Assembly: GCA_944472155.2 (NCBI GenBank)
Contig: OX235271.1
Span: 81,040,256-81,104,255 of the forward strand
Length of the DNA: 64,000 nucleotides
Direction of reading: 5' to 3'
Source of the DNA: Trichobilharzia szidati
Lineage: Eukaryota; Platyhelminthes; Trematoda; Strigeidida; Schistosomatidae
This document shows, piece after piece, positions 1 through 9,646 of this stretch (positions are counted from its first letter, which is position 1; each line of letters opens with the position of its first letter). The notes under the pieces are model-generated. The model was given only the letters and a program-made list of their open reading frames with translations, made no database searches and had not been told where the DNA came from. Position numbers and translations under genes: made by a program.

Positions 1-626
1 GGACACAGGTTAATAAACAATGTTCAGAAGTTCCACTTATATAACTTTGAATAGAGTTAATTTGTATTGTCTATTAATAATCTTGAAGGATCTCACGCTG
101 CCCACCTCATGGCCCGTATCATATCAGTATGTTCATACGACTTTCGCGTTGTATAGTTTCATTTCCTTCATTTTTTTCAATGGAATTTTTCATACTCGGA
201 GAATTGGTGTTGTAATATCTCCTGCTTACACACAGTGAATCAAGATTCAGTGATTATCTTCTCTCTCCACTTGATAGAATTAAGTTTTTTTTTGTCTATT
301 GATAATTTTAAAGGATTTTGCGATTCCCTTCTCTATCAAAGACCTGAAACCCACTTTATGTGTTAACAAAGGAGCAGTTATCAGTCTTTCCCAACCCTGA
401 TAACTGGGTGTCTTTATTCTCTCTTTTGTTTGCTTACGCGATCTCTGACTTTAACCTCCCCCCTCCCCCTTTGACATAGTGTAATTTTGCTCATCTCTTG
501 TTTCTGTAATTCGAGTTGAACTCAGTACATTGTGACCCGATTTATTAATTACTCTTATCTCTCATCTTACTCACCTCTCGTCTTTATTAGGTAACTCCTT
601 TACCATTGTATACATACATTTACTTT
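1..626. mobile_element. PLE fragments of mixed orientation
   Basis: Decayed Penelope-like element. About 63-125 read on the minus strand resembles the late GIY-YIG region (DTGHEV then SFKIIN), as in the better copy at 54.6-55.0 kb. About 325-400 read on the plus strand resembles the C-terminal end of the same protein (SIKDLKPTLCVNKGAVIS then a stop). The two orientations imply an internal inversion or fold-back. About 400-626 is 3' untranslated sequence like that at 54.4-54.6 kb. No intact frame remains. Confidence 0.6.
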
Positions 627-860
627 ATAGGTTTCCAGGCCGTAGGTATTACGAACTTTCTGGAATAATTTGAGCGCCTAGTCAGATTGATTCATTATAA
701 ATTATTTAAATGAATCCCAGCGTGTTAAGAAAATCAAAAAAAGATTAATAAAAATCCGAATAAATCTGCTGAAGAAGCTGTGGCTTACACAGCGAAACGT
801 TCAGAAAAATCTTGTTTTGATTTTCTTAACACGCTGGGATTAATTTAAATAATTTATAAA
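627..860 (+). mobile_element. 234-bp fold-back insertion with hammerhead and 11-bp TSD
   Basis: Flanked by an exact 11-bp direct repeat ACATTTACTTT at 616-626 and 861-871. It interrupts PLE sequence that is continuous in the copy near 54.42 kb, which makes the repeat a credible target-site duplication. About 695-740 and 810-860 are near-perfect inverted arms, and the loop holds a hammerhead-like motif. No coding capacity; presumably moved by PLE RT in trans. Confidence 0.7.
760..812 (+). ncRNA. Hammerhead ribozyme-like motif, family H6
   Basis: Core CTGAAGA at 769-775, stem II from GCTGTG pairing with CACAGC, GAAA at 794-797, then the palindromic stem III ACGT, with predicted cleavage after GTT at 801. 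Stem I forms from TCTG before the core and CAGA after the cleavage site. All core elements of a type I hammerhead with minimal stem III are present. Activity is inferred. Confidence 0.65.
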
Positions 861-871
861 ACATTTACTTT

Positions 872-1100
872 GTTCAAACTTGTATTCCCTGTGCAAAAAC
901 TAGATAAGTATAGTTTTCTGAGCACTATTCATTAAGTTTGGAACCTCCTATCAACTGACATCATGTAACATTTGCAAGTATGTCAAAACTTTTCTGTACA
1001 TAAACTTAATAATAATAATTTATTTAGGCTGTATGCACACAGTTGATGAGAAGCCAACGAAATAAATGATGGCATCATATTATTCTGTAAAAACTGTTGT
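872..1100 (+). mobile_element. PLE 3' end (continuation of the 1-626 fragment)
   Basis: Continues the 3' region of the PLE interrupted by the 234-bp insertion. It ends in a family H3 hammerhead at about 1036-1092 whose first core base is mutated (GTTGATGA at 1042-1049). GAAA is at 1059-1062, stem III is palindromic around GGCATC, and the cleavage triplet is TTC before TGT. Confidence 0.55.
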
Positions 1101-1139
1101 TCTTGCTTTATTCAAAAGGTATATGATGTGGAATCACCC

Positions 1140-1400
1140 CCTTTCACAATGCTTATTCACTAGTCTTAACACTGTTGCTACTACTCCAGTGTTACGTAGT
1201 TTTCACATCGTTTAAAATATGTGTCAAAAAATGTTAATATCCTGTTTAGTGGTTAACTTTAAGTTCAACGTTTGTAAATGCCGTACCTGTCGCGGTCTCC
1301 GAAGCCTACCTTCATCATGTTTCACAATGAAACTAAGTAAACTGGATGGTTTATGAAACATCTGAATTTATCTCTTAAATACAACTACTGCATTCTCAGT
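1140..1400 (+). repeat. Dispersed repeat R, copy 1
   Basis: Matches, in reverse orientation, the segment at about 33250-33560. Shared short blocks include GTTAATATCCTGTT, AAACTGGATGGTTTATGAAA and the flanking ACTACT runs. No tRNA-like head, hammerhead or coding frame seen. It may be a PLE untranslated region or a separate short element. Confidence 0.5.
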
Positions 1401-1479
1401 CACAAGGTTCAGTGACTTGTTATACATACAGCATCTCTCCCTGAACTAACATTATATGACTGATGAAAGAGGTCAAGGT

Positions 1480-1872
1480 CAAACAAAATACAAACATACA
1501 AAATTAGGGCTCTGATACATTGAGAAGTGAGTTGCATAGTCAAGACAAGAGGAGAGAAGTTGATGATGAGTAATAGTGTAGTGAGTTTAAATCAAGTCAT
1601 AGAAATAAAAAGAACTGAATTACACTCAAGCGAAAAATTGGGTGAGTGGGGGTTTGAAAGCGAAAGATTATGTAATCATTTGAGACGAAGAGATGAGATG
1701 TTGAGTCACCGAGGCAAAAAAAACTAATAAGTGTGTCCCTGTTAGCAAAATCATGTTGATCCTTGAAAGAATGACAAAATTCTGTGTACATTTACATACT
1801 CAAGTTTTAGATTGTAAGCAGCTGAAGAGGATCCAACGAAATAAATGATGTTCACATATTATTCTACACAAA
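1480..1872. mobile_element. PLE untranslated remnants with decayed H3 hammerhead
   Basis: About 1490-1715 resembles the untranslated stretch at 54.44-54.63 kb, where it belongs to a minus-strand PLE, so this piece is probably minus-oriented. It is followed by a plus-strand hammerhead-like sequence at 1815-1872: CTGAAGA at 1822-1828, GAAA at 1838-1841, then an AT-rich imperfect palindrome and TTCTAC. The short open frame at 1527-1727 lies in this UTR and is not a gene. Confidence 0.5.
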
Positions 1873-2149
1873 TATCTGTTTTTACTCTGTTTAAAATTCG
1901 GAAATGAATGGCACTTCATGCTATACTGATATACTAATTCACTAAAGCGGTTGGATATATACCACCTTTCTGTTTCTAAGTTGTATCGCAAGAAATACTA
2001 TTTACTGGGTAGTTGTGCACTACTCATGTGTATTAATCTGAAGAGATGATGCTATGGAAAAAGTTCCCAGCCCATGACTTAAGTCAACAATCAGTAATTT
2101 CATGGCTTGATACCATGTTTCCGTTCGATGACCCTTAAGTCATTTTCAG

Positions 2150-2475
2150 CTTAGTTCTACTTTACTTTGATTGGACACTAGTAACTAGTTTGATATGTCC
2201 TACTCCTTTCTTTGGTACAGACTGAATTCTATCGATCATGTTTGCAATGTGACCACCATTCTAGGTAGCTCGCCATCATGGTGCACATTGATTTGATGAT
2301 ATTAGGTAGTTGGAGGCAATAGACTGGGAGCCTTGCTTGAAATAGGTTTCGTGCTAATTGGCACTCATCAGTCAGCAAGGTGTATCTGCAACCCCGAAGG
2401 AACTCATATCCCTTCTGAGATTCGAACCCGCATCACCCAGTGCTGAAGTCAGAAGACACTAGTTACTAGTGTCCA
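2150..2475 (-). mobile_element. Family H8 SINE (minus), with intact hammerhead core
   Basis: Minus-strand copy of a SINE of about 340 bp that has a pol III-like head and a hammerhead. The tail (about 2230-2290) matches the tails at 14.65, 25.82 and 58.5 kb. Beyond the tail, GATTGGACACTAG recurs on each side, as expected for a partial tandem dimer. It forms an inverted pair with the following plus-strand copy. Confidence 0.65.
2328..2384 (-). ncRNA. Hammerhead ribozyme-like motif, family H8
   Basis: Read on the minus strand: CTGATGA (2365-2371), stem II GTGC/GCAC, GAAA (2347-2350), then CCTATTTC. Stem I can form from GCCTTG-type bases before the core and CAAGGC-type bases after the cleavage site. 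It has the best-preserved core of this family in the window; stem III (ACCTAGGT in the plus-strand copy) is partly eroded here. Confidence 0.65.
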
Positions 2476-2712
2476 ATCAAAGTATCCAATACAGTCCTAC
2501 AGGGGGTCAGTCGCGAACCCGTATAGCTCAGTGGTAACGTCTCTGACTGCAGCAACGGGTGATGCGGGTTAGAATCTCAGAAGAGGGGGACATCAGTTCC
2601 TTCAAGGTTGCACCTTCGCCTTACTGACTGGTGAGTGCGAACTAGCACGAAACCTAGGTCCAAGGCTTCCTGCCGATTGCCTCCAACCATCTAATATATC
2701 ATTAAACTGGTC
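2476..2712 (+). mobile_element. Family H8 SINE (plus), inverted partner
   Basis: Box A-like TAGCTCAGTGG at about 2524 and a box B-like GGGTTAGAATC at about 2568. The hammerhead at 2614-2666 has CTGGTGA for the core (one substitution), GTGC/GCAC stem II, GAAA at 2649-2652, the palindrome ACCTAGGT and cleavage triplet GTC, then CAAGGC. It lies head to head with the preceding minus-strand copy. Confidence 0.65.
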
Positions 2713-3095
2713 TTACTTTGTTTGACGTTGCTGACTGAGGAATGTGGTTATTCGACGTGTTGAATATATACCACTTCTACTTTTCCCGTTAAAAGGGGTT
2801 AAGATCTCAGTATTACTTACCTAATGCGATCAAATGAATAGCATTATATTTAATCAAAACTGTAATCTTTTTATATATTCTACCTTTATATGCCCAGCCT
2901 TAGTTGAGTAGTAGAACGAAACGGTATTTTATATAGTAAACCTTTCATCGGATCGATAGTAGCATATTACATTTGATCCAAAGATGATCCAGATTGTCAC
3001 ATGATGCTAAAAAGGCGTCCACATCGTCTGATTGCCTATAGATGGGAAATTGTTACGACTAACTGACTGAATAATAGCAATTTTTCATTTATATC
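2713..3095. other. No recognisable feature
   Basis: AT-rich, with stops in all frames. I see no SINE, PLE or exon signal. Confidence 0.5.
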
Positions 3096-3109
3096 AAAAA
3101 AAGAATTAC

Positions 3110-3623
3110 TTTTCAATAGTTTGGTGTGTAAGGGTTAGATATGTTTTTACGAGTTGATCACGGATTGATATCAGTTAGCGAACCATTGAAAACCAGGGAG
3201 TACTGGACGGCTGTTTCATCCTAGTTTGGGAATCATCGGCAGTACGCACCCACTGGGATTCGAAGCCAGAACCTTCCGGTTACAAGGCTAGCAAGCTCGT
3301 ATACCATTCAGCCACTGGGACCCGATTCAATGGCTCATGAATTCTTACTTCTACTAATTCGTGATTTAGCGCCACCCCAACCATTGTCGTTGGTGGGACA
3401 TCCATCCACACACGTGACATCTGGATGGACCTCACTGGTCACGACTTCTCACTAGAACTCCAGGAAACGAGCTTGCCTTGTAACCGGAAGGTCCTGGGTT
3501 CGAACCCTGGCGGTGGGAGCGTACTGCCGATGATTCCCAAACTAGGATGAAACAGCTGTCCAGTACTCCAGCGCTGGTTTTCAATGGTTCTCTAACTGAT
3601 ATCAATCCGTGATCAACTCGTAA
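3110..3623. mobile_element. Fold-back H2 SINE with 14-bp TSD
   Basis: Left arm (about 3135-3335) is a minus-strand H2 SINE and right arm (about 3470-3623) a plus-strand copy, so the insertion is a large imperfect palindrome. Flanked by an exact 14-bp direct repeat AAAAAAAGAATTAC at 3096-3109 and 3624-3637. Each arm has a B-box-like GGTTCGAACCC region and a hammerhead-like segment ending ACAGC(T/C)GTC then CAGTAC. The core reads CCGATGA, so the ribozyme is probably weakened. Confidence 0.7.
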
Positions 3624-3637
3624 AAAAAAAGAATTAC

Positions 3638-4768
3638 GCCCAATATGGGATTATATTTTACCATATTGCTGTAATTCTACTTTTACATCGTTAATCTTTT
3701 AACTTGTAAAATCCGTAGTGGTCTGTCATTTGCCAGTATTTTTGTTAAAGTAATCAAAGGAAGTTTTTACTCCATTGAGGTTGATGTCCAAAATGCATTT
3801 TCTGAACTTATTCATTTGAATTTAAAAGATGAACAATAGAAAAAGGTTGGCCTGTCTTCTGTATTTTAATTGCATTGAGATACTCTCGTTTTAAGTACCA
3901 ACGAGAAAATCTAACCAGATGACGTATTCGAACATAATCTATACCTACAAGGGAAACTTAAACGCTTCATCAACAGATGGAAGAACCGACAGAAAAGGTT
4001 TCCTAAAATTAAATGCAAAGCAGAGGTCATTAAAAATCCTTCATAAGTTTATAATTAGTCGACATGTTGCGCAACAAATTTCAGTTTTTCAAAAGTGGTG
4101 ATGTAAATTGAAACATTATATAAACTGTCCTCTATAACCCTCAGCAAATCAGTTTTGAATGTGTATAGTTTTTTTAACTATCGTTAGGTATATTTGGGAG
4201 TTAATGTAGCGCAATAATCGATCTGAAAATCCCTCAATGAACGGTCTCTTTTATAATATTGATACTTATTTGAATATTTCAACGAATTTTTTTGTTTTTT
4301 AATTACCACCCTTTTTTCCCTTGAGCAGCTGTAAATCATTGTTCCAACGTTCTCATATCTCCTTTTGACTTAATCCTTATTATTTGTCTTTGTTTTTATT
4401 GTTGACGTTGATAATATTGTGTTGTTTTACGACTAAGATTTTGTTTGACTGAGGTCAAGGTTACGCCACCGTGGTGGGGGGAAGGTGACTGACTGCTTGA
4501 TCTTGGACTGTCTGTGGGATCAAAGGTCTTTTTCATGTTTGATTTTTATAGACAAAGTTTTAAACTCATTTTACTAGTGGAATATTCTTATTGAATCTTA
4601 GGTAATTTAATAATTGTGTTTGATCAACTAATTTTGTTGTACAGTACTCATTTTGTTCGTGAGGAAGTTTTGGGAGTGTTTGGTTGGTCAAATGGCATTG
4701 TTTTGAGGTAGTTTTGATAAAAGTTGTTATTTGTTCCAATAGTATCACAGACTTTATCACTCTCAAAC
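3638..4768. other. Unassigned AT-rich stretch
   Basis: No coding stretch with plausible splice sites and no recognised repeat. A short GC-richer patch near 4440-4530 (CCACCGTGGTGGGGGG) is the only compositional anomaly. Confidence 0.4.
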
Positions 4769-4894
4769 GTCTTCTGAGATTCAAATGAACTGTTGTCAAG
4801 ATTTGACCGAATAGTTTTTAAAATATTTGGGCGCCGAGTGAGAAGTAGACATTTGTAAAAAATTATATTTGTAAAATCTCAGCGATATTGAAAT

Positions 4895-4950
4895 AAGTAA
4901 TTCCAACGTTTCGTTCGGCAATCTGGTCCGAACTTCTTCAGGGAAATTAA
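4895..4950 (-). ncRNA. Hammerhead-like motif H5, repeat A
   Basis: Minus strand: CTGAAGA (4935-4941), stem II GTTCGG pairing with CCGAAC, GAAA (4909-4912), minimal stem III ACGT, cleavage triplet GTT. Stem I pairs TTTCC before the core with GGAAT after the cleavage site. The long stem I and stem II complementarity is strong support. Confidence 0.7.
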
Positions 4951-5672
4951 TCAAAATTAACATAACAGAGGTTTTTTATATAAAAGGCACATCCAATCAT
5001 GATTCATAAACACAAGTATTAACAAGTATAATAAACAAAATTGTATGAGCTGTGATCAAAATTTGACCTCGGACTTACAAATATTGGTCTACCTTTGTTA
5101 AATACTTTAAACAGAGTGTTCATGCGTGTGTGGGTAAACAGTTGTAAAACATTTCTTAACGTCTTTATAGGAAGATATAGACAGTCAGGAATTTGACCAA
5201 GTATTATTAATTAGTGATACATATCCATTTTTATTTATTAATCAGGATTTCCTATGCATCAGCTAACATCAAACCTTCATGTCCGTTCAAACTGCTAGTA
5301 TCTAGAATTTTATGATTAGACGTATTTTCAAAATTATGGTGTTTAGGATTAGAGTTTAGTTTAAGCACCCTGTCGAACTTATTGCATTGTCTTCTTTCTG
5401 AAGATTGAGCTGCTTTATTCGACCTACTGGGGTTGTCAGGTGACTCGACAGCTACGGATTTAGGATGTGCATTTTGTTCCAGACAACGGAGACTGAAAAC
5501 ACGATGATTGTGCCAATTACATAGTTTCTTTGTTAATTTCATTCGATAGCAAAATAATTCAAATGAACTGTCGTCAAGATTTGACCGAATAGTTTTTAAA
5601 ATATTTGGGCGCCGAGTGAGAAGTAGACATTTGTAAAAAATTATATTTGTAAAATCTCAGCGATATTGAAAT

Positions 5673-5728
5673 AAGTAATTCCAACGTTTCGTTCGGCAAT
5701 CTGGTCCGAACTTCTTCAGGGAAATTAA
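5673..5728 (-). ncRNA. Hammerhead-like motif H5, repeat B
   Basis: Same core, stem II and stem I pairing as the copy at 4895-4950. Repeats A and B are nearly identical over about 205 bp, so this is a duplicated terminal repeat in direct orientation. Confidence 0.7.
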
Positions 5729-5939
5729 TCAAAATTAACATAACAGAGGTTTTTTATATAAAAGTTTAAAGTATTTAGCAAAGGTAGACCAATATTTGTA
5801 AGTCCGAGGTCAAATTTTGATCACAGCTCATACAATTTTGTTTATTATACTTGTTAATACTTGTGTTTATGAATCATGATTGGACAAAGTTTTTAAAAAG
5901 ATGTGCCTTTTATATAAAAAACCTCTGTTATGTTAATTT

Positions 5940-5995
5940 TGTATAATTTCCCTGAAGAAGTTCGGACCAGATTGCCGAACGAAACGTTGGAATTA
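5940..5995 (+). ncRNA. Hammerhead-like motif H5, inverted copy C
   Basis: CTGAAGA at 5952-5958, stem II GTTCGG/CCGAAC, GAAA at 5981-5984, then ACGT and GGAATT. Stem I pairs AATTTCC with GGAATT. Opposite in orientation to A and B, as expected of a fold-back arm. Confidence 0.7.
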
Positions 5996-6164
5996 CTTAT
6001 TTCAATATCGCTGAGATTTTACAAATATAATTTTTTACAAATGTCTTCTGAGATATTGTTGGAATGTAATTTTTAACTGTGTATAAATCACAGAAGTCTC
6101 GGCAAACTGTACAGGAGAAGATATCGATTAGCTCCTGTGTTCAGATTAAAGAAATACTAGGGTT

Positions 6165-6412
6165 TCGGTCGTGCGTCTTTGGCACAGCGGTAGAATCCTC
6201 GCCGACCACGCCTTGGTTCGGGGTTCGATCCCCGGCCACCGACGCACTCCTTTATCTCGCTAGGCCAGTAATAAGACTGTTAAAGAGGAAAGGCTGGGCA
6301 TGAGGCTTGCAACTCCATCCCGTAAAAGTAGACACCACTGCTACCGAAAATTCAAGCCTCTAGCTTGAACTCTGCATTCCACTGGGAACGTGAAGGAATA
6401 AAAAAAGGGTTT
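6165..6412 (+). mobile_element. SINE-4 (tRNA-headed, RTE-type tail)
   Basis: The tRNA-like head has a box A-like segment (GGCACAGCGGTAGAATC near 6180) and box B GGTTCGATCCCCGG at about 6215. A body and the tail CTTGAACTCTGCATTCCACT follow at about 6362. The tail matches the 3' ends of RTE LINEs at 19.45, 21.47 and 40.48 kb. No hammerhead. The short frame at 6079-6303 crosses it and is not a gene. Confidence 0.7.
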
Positions 6413-6821
6413 TGGTCGTTACAGGGAGTCTTTTGTTATTTGAATCAAAATCCTACAATGGATACTATCTGGCGCCGATCAATACACCATGTACCAAGAT
6501 TTTAATTAGTATCTTCACATGTTGACCGTCTTCTGATATCAGTTTTCGTACCAGTGAGATGTCCATATCTATATCAACTACGTGAATGTGTTACAAAGTA
6601 GTCAGCTAGTTAATCACTCAACCTCAAACATATAAGGAATGAATTTTGAATGTAAACATCGTGAGAAGTGTAGAAGGTTTTTTTATTCCTATATGTGTGT
6701 TTGTAACACTACTTGCGTTTACTGAGATCTTAAAGAACACCAAAAAAGTGAAACCATATCAATTCTTGTAGGATTTATTATCACTGTGATTTAGGAAATA
6801 AATGGTTTGAAGTCAATGGGT

Positions 6822-7265
6822 TGACAGTGACTAGCAGTGGAATACAGGATGCCCACTTCGTCCTATTCGGGACTCGTCACTGGATACACCTACATTCCCC
6901 CAGTGAGTAACGGTGTTCCCACCGAGGCGAGAAAATCCAAATTGAATCAAAGTATTAATAAGATCCGTCGCTATCGTGGCCTAAGTGATTTAGTGGGTAA
7001 CGCTCTGGCGCTTGAGACTATAGGCATTTGGGTTCGAGCCTCGGTGGGAACACCACTACTCACTTGAGGGGTGCGGGTACATTCAGATGACAACTCCCCA
7101 ATAGGACGAAATGTGCATCCTGGATTCCACTGCTAGTCACTGTCAACCAGTTGACTTCAAGTTGCTTGAACAGACATCGTCGAAACATCTGCACAAGGAA
7201 CCGATATGTCAATCTGAGACCGAGCACTTCGGTTCAATCAATCAACCAATCGACGTGAAAATCTA
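6822..7265. mobile_element. SM-alpha (H1) SINE, inverted pair
   Basis: A minus-strand copy (about 6822-7060) faces a plus-strand 3' part (about 7065-7265). The left copy carries a hammerhead-like region at 6836-6888 with a damaged core (GTGACGA, GAAG). The right copy has CAGATGA, then GGACGAAATG at about 7105, then GCATCCTGGATTCCACTGC. Box B lies in GGGTTCGAGCC-type sequence near 7030. SM-alpha elements are schistosome SINEs known to encode hammerheads. Both copies look inactive. Confidence 0.75.
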
Positions 7266-9139
7266 AATTGTATTAAATAAGTAGTTTGATCAAAATCAGC
7301 TGAAATGAATGCATTCAAATTAGCTTTCCTGTTTTTGTAACACTGACAGTTATTATTTTTGTTGTTGTCTTAAACTGTCTGTGGGAAGTTTCAGTCTCCT
7401 GCAGTCTATGCATAATAACTGAAATCTTATAAAAATTGTAATCTCCTCGTGATTGACTGATTACATTTGAATACTTAATGCCAGTCACAGCATGCCTGTA
7501 TACTCCAATACACTTGACTCACTCAGCAAGTCAATAACCTCGCATTAGTGTTGATGATAATGGTTTGTGTATCTGTCTGTGTGTATGTGTGTGTGTGCGT
7601 GTATGTGCTTATATGCCTGTAAATCATTACCTCTCACTCATCCCTTTTATTATTAGTAGTAGTATGTTTTTGATTTTGTAGTTATCATCGTAATGATGAA
7701 ACCACTTTGAAAGAGAAAGAGAGAGAGAGTAGGTTTTTTCGTTTGTCTCTTTTGTTTGTGCGCACATCTAATTAACGTATACAGCACAAGTGCTTCTTTT
7801 CATTATTATCTTACCGTACTATATTTTTGCATTGTTGTGCATGTATTCATTCATATATCTAAACATTTAAATACATATAATATGTATAAAATCGAAATGT
7901 TTTGTGAATATCATTTACATATATCTAGATGTCTATTTACCTATTTATCTGAATGGTATACTACTTCAGTGTATAACAACTTTGCATATTATTAATTATA
8001 AATATACTTAGATTAGATTAATGGTACACATGTTCTCTATTTGTTTATAAATGTAACCTATTGGTTAGCATACATCAATATAAACTCGGTATTCTGTAAG
8101 CAGTTGTGAGCAAATGAAGGTTTTCTGTCTTGATTTATTACAATGAATGAAAAATAAATGAAAGTTCGATAACTTCTTTGTAAAGGATAATATCTCTTAT
8201 TAGTCAGGTTTTATCTGTAAGTTGGATTTCATTGCGTATTGATTTTTTTGTTGTCCTCTTCTTAAATTAATTTCATTATAACTACTAAAAGCTATATTAT
8301 CAAACGTTTTAAAATATAAAAGCATTTATTCATCTTTATGATGTGTGTAACAGGAGAAGATAAGAGACTCGGTAAGGAACCTTTACTAAGGCAAAACATA
8401 TTTATACATGTTTATCTACAATAATATTTTCGGTTAGGTCAGAGAAGAATAAATCGTTGCTGATTGGCTGGCAATTGGTCCAAGGTTAAATAAGTTGTCC
8501 AATGAGGTTGCTTCATGTCCACAATGTAAACTAAATCCAGATTTGAGGAATAAACACGTCTAACTCTAAAGCTATTGACTTCAAATGTTGATTTCAGTTT
8601 TGGTCGCTTCCTGTCACGCTTCTGAATCACGCAACAATGATACTGACATTGTCTGATTGAACCTTTTGTTTCAATGTTTTGATTTTCCAATTAGACTGAA
8701 GTTTGTGTGTGCATATGTGTGACTTTATGTTGAGACTGTTGTTATGTACAGTAATGAACTAATGAAAAGGATATTTCATTGATTTTTCAAGTTTCTAAAT
8801 CGTCTGGATGTTAATATTTCATGAAGAAACATCATTTTAGAGCTCTTTTTTATACCTCATAAATCTTAAATCCATATTGTTTTTAGCTTTCATCTAGGGG
8901 ATCCAAGGCTGGAATCCTGCTTTTGCCTATTTTCAGCCTGAGCATCTGACGTAGTATTATCAGGCTTCACACAATAATTGTGTAGCTCATAAACTGGTAC
9001 ATGAAAAACCTGTTCCAGATAACAGAATTCAAACAGACGTTGAGTTACTTCATATAATCAGTTCGTCTTAATCCAACATCAATAGTGTCAACTGTTATCA
9101 CGAAATATATTATGTATAATAACCCATACTCGTAGGAAA
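7266..9139. other. Gene-free stretch with a TG-rich microsatellite
   Basis: Mostly AT-rich sequence without recognised elements. About 7560-7605 is a degenerate TG repeat. The minus-strand frame at 8439-8690 has no recognisable domain. No splice-bounded coding exon was found upstream of 12890. Confidence 0.4.
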
Positions 9140-9384
9140 GAATGTTTTCCTCGGTCATATATTTATTGGAAATATTCTTAATTCAACCAAGCCACCGTCT
9201 TTCTCGGCTAGCAGTGTCTGCTGATATAGGATTAGTATGTAAAAAAGGGTTGTGGATTGGTTAAATCAAAACCTGGCATCAATCCAATGAAGTTTCTGAT
9301 ATCTAGTTTAAACCAGCCATGTAGGGGGTCCTCTGGATGCTAAGAACCAATATGATGGAGAAGATTTGTAGCTCAGTGGTTGAT
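9140..9384 (+). mobile_element. Decayed LINE RT C-terminus (5' part)
   Basis: Diverged match to the 3' part of the LINE at 48.8-49.5 kb. Aligned blocks include GCTGATATAGG at about 9220 (GCTGATATAGGTGC near 49252) and GGCATCAATCCAATGAA at about 9273 (GGCATCAATCCATGAAA near 49303). Stops are frequent. The LINE resumes at about 10205 after a PLE insertion. Confidence 0.55.
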
Positions 9385-9426
9385 TTTGATGTGGTTGTGT
9401 TCTCTGAGCTGGATAGTTAATTTGCG

Positions 9427-9478
9427 AAGCTTTGATCACTCTACTAGGCGACATCTTCAGCACAAACTTCCATTTGAA
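9427..9478 (-). ncRNA. Hammerhead-like motif H4
   Basis: Minus strand: CTGAAGA, stem II region TGTCGCC-TAGTA-GAGTGAT (eroded pairing), then CAAAGCTT where other copies have GAAAGCTT, so one core base differs. Stem I pairs TTTGTG with CGCAAA. The better copy is at 44048-44095. Confidence 0.5.
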
Positions 9479-9646
9479 GTGACCTTTGAGATTTCTCCAC
9501 GAGTTTATTAATCATCTCTCCTGGTGACCTTGGATGTGATTGGTTGTTTTTGTGTGTTTTCACACCCTCTAGGCTATTTGTATTGGAATTGATTGTTTTT
9601 TGAATTGAACTTTGACCCCTTGTGTGTGAGGTTTCTTTCTTATCGG

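Larger units (their letters stand above)
4781..6042 (-). mobile_element. Composite PLE with three H5 hammerhead repeats and 12-bp TSD
   Basis: Bounded by an exact 12-bp direct repeat GTCTTCTGAGAT at 4769-4780 (plus one base before the element) and 6043-6054. It contains a terminal repeat of about 205 bp in direct orientation at 4782-4986 (A) and 5559-5764 (B), and an inverted copy C at about 5765-6042. C together with its neighbour pairs with 4840-5112. A and B resemble the paired terminal repeats of PLEs; C is a fold-back arm. The middle (5113-5558) holds only a short minus-strand frame at 5252-5542 with no recognisable domain. No RT or GIY-YIG is left, so it is a non-autonomous deletion derivative. 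Confidence 0.7.

Noticed and set aside
693..862. MITE (DNA transposon) because of terminal inverted repeats
   Set aside because: The flanking 11-bp TSD lies outside an asymmetric 234-bp insert, and the loop holds a hammerhead. A retro-type fold-back is more likely.
3480..3525. Possible tRNA gene around CCTGGGTTCGAACCCTGG
   Set aside because: Belongs to the repeated H2 SINE head seen in several copies; the rest of the sequence does not support a free-standing tRNA.
4781..6042. LTR retrotransposon (because of two direct repeats)
   Set aside because: The repeats carry hammerheads, the TSD is 12 bp rather than 4-6 bp, and a third copy is inverted. A PLE fits better.
6170..6245. Possible tRNA gene
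   Set aside because: The box A/B head is followed by the SINE-4 body and RTE-like tail, and the same head recurs at 14.9, 22.3, 31.3, 42.5 and 57.6 kb. It is a SINE head, not a free-standing tRNA gene.
8439..8690. Minus-strand 83-codon frame as a small gene
   Set aside because: No homologous family recognised, no splice or promoter context, and the surrounding region is non-coding.
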